64,000 nucleotides of DNA from Oscillatoriales cyanobacterium (GTDB taxonomy: Bacteria; Cyanobacteriota; Cyanobacteriia; Cyanobacteriales; Laspinemataceae): NCBI GenBank assembly GCA_011390955.1, contig JAABRM010000022.1:1-64000 (forward strand), in the 5' to 3' direction. Positions 60,997 to 64,000 of this stretch are shown here, in pieces (position 1 is the stretch's first letter; each line of letters starts with the position of its first letter). The notes under the pieces are model-generated. The model made no database searches, was not told the origin of the DNA, and was given only the letters and a program-made list of their open reading frames with translations. Position numbers and translations under genes: made by a program.

Positions 60997-62298
60997 TCAG
61001 TCCGATTTTTTGACTCTTAGTCTCACTGACTCTGCATGAGAAGGTAAACCTTCCGCCGTCGCCAGTAGATCGATCGCGCTGGCAACTTTTTGCAAAGCTT
61101 GTGGGGAATACTGGATTAAGCTGGAACTTTTCATAAAAGTTTCCACACCCAGGGGGGACGCATAACGCGCCGCACCAGAAGTTGGTAAGGTGTGATTCGG
61201 CCCAGCTAAATAGTCTCCCACCGCTTCAGGGGTGGAATTGCCTAGGAAAATTGCCCCGGCATGGCGAATGTGAGGGAGTAAATCCCACGGTTCCGCCACT
61301 TCGAGTTCCAAGTGTTCTGGCGCAAATTGATTCGAGAGTTCAGCGGCAATTTCCAACGACTCAACCACGATCGCCAAACCATAATGAGCGATCGCTTTTT
61401 CCGTCAGAGTGCGGCGCGGATGTTCTGCCAATTGCCGATCCACTTCCATCGCCACCTTGGAAGCCAAGACTTCATCGGTGGTAATCAAAATTGCCGCTGC
61501 CATCGGATCGTGTTCGGCTTGGGCTAATAAGTCGGCGGCAACATGACAGGGGTTTGCCTGGGTATCGGCAATAATCAGCACCTCCGATGGCCCAGCGAGG
61601 GAATCAATTCCCACCGTGCCATAGACTAACTTTTTCGCCAAGGTGACATAGATATTCCCCGGTCCGGTAATCACATCCACGGAAGGAATGGTTTCCGTCC
61701 CATAAGCCATCGCCGCGATCGCTTGCGCCCCGCCAACCCGATAGATTTCCGTAACCCCGGCTTCTTGGGCGGCCACCAACACCGCAGGAGCGATCCCTTG
61801 TTTTTGACCCGGTGGAGTACAAATAATAATTCTTGGCACCCCAGCCACTTTAGCTGGGATGGCATTCATTAGCACTGTACTCGGATAAGCCGCACGACCC
61901 CCAGGGATATAAAGACCCGCTCGGTCTACCGGAGTGTACCGTTTACCCAGAACCACATCATCTTCACCAAATTGAACCCAGGACTTTGGTGTCCGCTCTC
62001 GATGAAATGCTTCGATTTTTTGACGAGCCAAGCGAATGGCGTCTAATAATTCCTTATTAACCTGTTGATAAGCAGCATCTAGGTCAGATCCGCTCACCCG
62101 CAGAGAGTCAACATTCAAAGAAAGACCATCAAATTGAGCGGTATAGTTTAGGAGTGCCTGGTCTCCTTCCCGCTTAACGGTCTGAAGGACATCTCTGACC
62201 ACTGATTCTTTTTGAACCACTTGGTCATCGTGGGTGCGTTCGCAGATCCGTGCGATTTCTGCGGCGGCGTAGGTTCGCTGAGTAATGATTCGCAGCAT
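60997..62298 (-). CDS. hisD: Histidinol dehydrogenase
   Basis: 433 aa, last enzyme of histidine synthesis: oxidises L-histidinol to histidine with 2 NAD and a zinc ion. Visible: TGPGNIYVTLAKKLVYGTVG, LLAQAEHDPMAAAILIT (zinc Gln and His), ITGPG nucleotide loop, PEHLELEV, and GPNHTLPTSGAARYASPLGV (zinc Asp/His at YLAGPNHT). Normal length. Single gene here, as usual in cyanobacteria where his genes are dispersed. Confidence 0.97.
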   Translation of the reverse strand: MLRIITQRTYAAAEIARICERTHDDQVVQKESVVRDVLQTVKREGDQALLNYTAQFDGLSLNVDSLRVSGSDLDAAYQQVNKELLDAIRLARQKIEAFHRERTPKSWVQFGEDDVVLGKRYTPVDRAGLYIPGGRAAYPSTVLMNAIPAKVAGVPRIIICTPPGQKQGIAPAVLVAAQEAGVTEIYRVGGAQAIAAMAYGTETIPSVDVITGPGNIYVTLAKKLVYGTVGIDSLAGPSEVLIIADTQANPCHVAADLLAQAEHDPMAAAILITTDEVLASKVAMEVDRQLAEHPRRTLTEKAIAHYGLAIVVESLEIAAELSNQFAPEHLELEVAEPWDLLPHIRHAGAIFLGNSTPEAVGDYLAGPNHTLPTSGAARYASPLGVETFMKSSSLIQYSPQALQKVASAIDLLATAEGLPSHAESVRLRVKKSD

Positions 62299-63028
62299 GG
62301 AGTTTGGAATTTATCACAAAGAGTTTTGACCCTCCGAGAACGAGTCTGGCAGCAGTCAGAGGATGCGAAACCATAGATGATGATTCAGATTAAATAAAGT
62401 AGGACTTGCTTTTTCACCCCTCTGACTAGCAAGTGGCCCCAAAAAATATTTTGAACTGCTGCCTCGCCTCGGGGGGCGAAGCATTTGCGGACAAGATTAC
62501 TCGTTATCTGCGAGAAATAAAGGCGCAAATGCGATCGCCCCTACTTGTATCTAGCTTAACGTGGAATCTTATTCACTGACGTGCCTTCTCTGCAATCTTC
62601 GCCGAGTTTTTTTCGCCGTTTTCCGGATCCTCTGAGGTTGGCCACGCCAGCCCAATGGGTGCTTCTGGGTGCTTCTGGCTGCTGTGGGGTGCTTCTGGGT
62701 GCTTCTGGGTGCTGAAGAAAAATTCATCGGAGAGAGAGGAGAGAGAAAAGAGGTGAACCTTTGATTATTCTCTCCCCTGTCTGCTCTCTCCTCTCTCCTC
62801 ATGTATAATGGTTAACTAAGCTATCATCTTTTTAGTTCTAATCAAAGGTCGAAGCACCCTCTGGCTGAACAGACCGATCGGGGTTTCAGATTTATTCCCG
62901 GAAGAAAAGTCGCAATTCATCAAAAAATTAGATATTCACATTTGTAAATCAGCCCACTTCAATGCTACAATGTGGAGTCTAGTATTTTGTATGTCTTTGA
63001 AGCGTAAAGAGTTTTATTAGAACCTACT
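62299..63028. promoter_or_regulatory. Long divergent spacer hisD-rpsT with repeats and candidate rpsT promoter
   Basis: GGTGCTTCTG repeated about five times (62656-62714), then a purine-rich GAGAGAGGAGAGAG block (62729-62754) and a pyrimidine CTCTCTCCTCTCTC block (about 62778-62800) that can pair. TATAAT at 62804-62809 is a -10 candidate. Nearer rpsT, TTGTAA (62942-62947) and TACAAT (62966-62971) with an 18-bp spacer form a plausible sigma-70 promoter. No gene in 730 bp. Confidence 0.45.
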
Positions 63029-63325
63029 GTGGCCAACATTAAGTCTGCTGAAAAACGTATCCAAATCAACGAGCGCAACCGTTTGCGCAACAAATCCTAT
63101 AAGTCAGCGGTCAAGACCCTGACGAAAAAATGCCTCGCGCAAATCAGCAACTACGAAAAAAATCGCAGTCCTGAAGTGCGTCAAGAAGTCAGCGAGTCCA
63201 TCAACGCTGCTTATAGCAAAATCGATAAAGCGGTAAAGCGAGGGACGATCCATCGCAATCACGGCGCGAGAAAAAAATCTCAACTCGCCAGAGCTCTGAA
63301 GAAAGTCGAGATGGCAACGGCCTAA
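63029..63325 (+). CDS. rpsT: 30S ribosomal protein S20
   Basis: 98 aa, basic helical protein that binds 16S rRNA. Begins at GTG 63029 ([20 protein letters not shown]), the conserved S20 start; no ATG alternative in frame. Followed by [11 protein letters not shown] and the conserved [20 protein letters not shown]. Upstream of tatD as in many cyanobacteria. Confidence 0.97.
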   Translation: MANIKSAEKRIQINERNRLRNKSYKSAVKTLTKKCLAQISNYEKNRSPEVRQEVSESINAAYSKIDKAVKRGTIHRNHGARKKSQLARALKKVEMATA

Positions 63326-63443
63326 GCAAGAGTCAAATTGCACGGGTCCCGACTGGGGGCAGGGAAAGTCTCTGTACCCTGTCCTCTGTATCGTTTAGTC
63401 AACCAAGATATCCCTATAAGTAAGCGATCGCGCTCTTAGTCAG

Positions 63444-64000
63444 ATGCAATTGATCGATACCCACGTTCACATTAATTTTGATGTGTTTCAGTCGGACATC
63501 CAGGCAGTGTGCGATCGCTGGCGTTCGGCTGGAGTCACTCGCTTGATTCACTCATGCGTGACCCCAGACGAATTTGCCAGCATTCAAGCCTTGGCGAAGC
63601 GCTTTCCCGAACTGTCTTTTGCCGTAGGACTACACCCCCTAGACGCCCAAGAATGGCAGTCCGATACCCAGGAGCGCATTCGCTCTTTGGCAGCCTCGGA
63701 TCCCAAAGTAGTGGCGATCGGTGAAATGGGTCTGGATTTTTACAAAGCCCAGAACCAAGATCGTCAAAAGCTAGTCTTTGCCAGCCAACTGCAAATTGCC
63801 CAAGAACTCAATAAACCAGTGATAATTCACTGCCGAGATGCCGCCTTAGTGATGGCACAACTTTTACGAGACTTTTGGGAAAAATCGGGGCCAGTGCGAG
63901 GGGTGATGCACTGTTGGAGCGGGACTCCAGAAGAAACCATCAAGTTTTTGGATCTGGGACTATATGTGAGTATCAGTGGCATTGTTACTTTTAAAAATGC
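63444..64000 (+). CDS. TatD-family metal-dependent hydrolase, 5' part
   Basis: 185 codons to the right edge of the window, with no stop yet. [13 protein letters not shown] has the HxH metal site (His7, His9); GEMGLDFY supplies the Glu, VIIHCRDA the His, and [14 protein letters not shown] a further His. TatD proteins are 3'-5' DNA/RNA exonucleases and D-aminoacyl-tRNA deacylase-like hydrolases. Normal length is about 260 aa, so about 75 residues are cut off. Start at ATG 63444, 118 bp after rpsT; cyanobacterial order often continues with rpoB. Confidence 0.9.
   Translation, partial: MQLIDTHVHINFDVFQSDIQAVCDRWRSAGVTRLIHSCVTPDEFASIQALAKRFPELSFAVGLHPLDAQEWQSDTQERIRSLAASDPKVVAIGEMGLDFYKAQNQDRQKLVFASQLQIAQELNKPVIIHCRDAALVMAQLLRDFWEKSGPVRGVMHCWSGTPEETIKFLDLGLYVSISGIVTFKN

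Noticed and set aside
1-64000. Prophage or integrated island
   Set aside because: No integrase, phage structural genes or attachment repeats at the single tRNA gene; gene content is mainly core chromosomal.

Overview
The window reads as chromosomal DNA of a filamentous (Oscillatoriales-like) cyanobacterium. The palindrome GCGATCGC (HIP1) occurs throughout. The ribosomal block has the cyanobacterial order rplS-trnW-secE-nusG-rplK-rplA-rplJ-rplL. Several families are cyanobacterial in flavour: KGK-domain protein, ankyrin/IMS protein, truncated KdpD with a small extra Kdp subunit, and an FtsL-like protein upstream of FtsI. I do not assign a species.

Layout. 1-1.3 kb: tail of an Rpn-family nuclease-like gene and a small HTH protein. 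1.5-6.6 kb: ftsH, a Fur-family regulator (probably Zur/FurB), a pRiA4b ORF-3-like gene and pdxA. 6.7-8.4 kb: a tandemly duplicated two-gene module (65-67 aa protein plus ~175 aa partner). 8.6-11.8 kb: a Ser/Thr kinase with a C-terminal YARHG domain and a PBP4-type lipoprotein. 11.9-16.3 kb: the ribosomal/NusG/SecE block with tRNA-Trp on the minus strand. 16.3-20.1 kb: a ~0.9 kb gene-free stretch that may hold a structured RNA, a deoxyhypusine-synthase-like gene and a PiT phosphate permease. 20.2-26.2 kb: kdpABFCD with KdpD lacking a kinase domain, facing a divergent histidine kinase/NarL regulator pair at 26.7-28.4 kb. 29-35.9 kb: dynamin-like GTPase, KGK protein, HNH nuclease, HD hydrolase, M16 peptidase, b-type cytochrome. 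36-38.8 kb: a conserved protein, a DUF433/DUF5615 toxin-antitoxin pair and a beta-lactamase-fold protein. 39-46.8 kb: a minus-strand cluster of an ankyrin/IMS membrane protein, three WXG100-type small proteins, a 1032-aa FtsK/SpoIIIE-EssC-like ATPase, an L7/L12-CTD-like membrane protein and a membrane kinase. 47-55 kb: small membrane proteins, YgfZ, and WecG and GT4 glycosyltransferases. 55-64 kb: a tandem (eukaryote-type) phosphofructokinase, ftsL-like/ftsI, hisD, rpsT and the start of tatD.

Most interesting. (1) The 40.1-46.8 kb cluster looks like a type-VII-secretion-like system, with WXG100 proteins, a three-module FtsK/SpoIIIE ATPase and a membrane kinase, in a cyanobacterium and without classical accessory genes. 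(2) Between pfk and ftsL lies an array of eight (G/T)TNACA half-sites at 11-bp spacing (57735-57823), the geometry of OmpR/PhoB-class operators. (3) The tandem module at 6.7-8.4 kb looks like a polymorphic toxin/immunity-type pair whose partner genes share a 270-nt identical 3' block with divergent 5' halves. (4) Heptanucleotide repeats fill many spacers, sit between rplJ and rplL, and have entered the reading frame of ftsI.

Repeats shape this window: heptamer tracts of several sequences, a 66-bp element with 14-bp terminal inverted repeats (four copies), a ~70-bp element bounded by AAACCGGGTTT-type palindromes, 28-30-bp perfect palindromes, and 21- and 33-bp tandem arrays. All identifications come from reading the sequence and knowledge of families; no database search was run.
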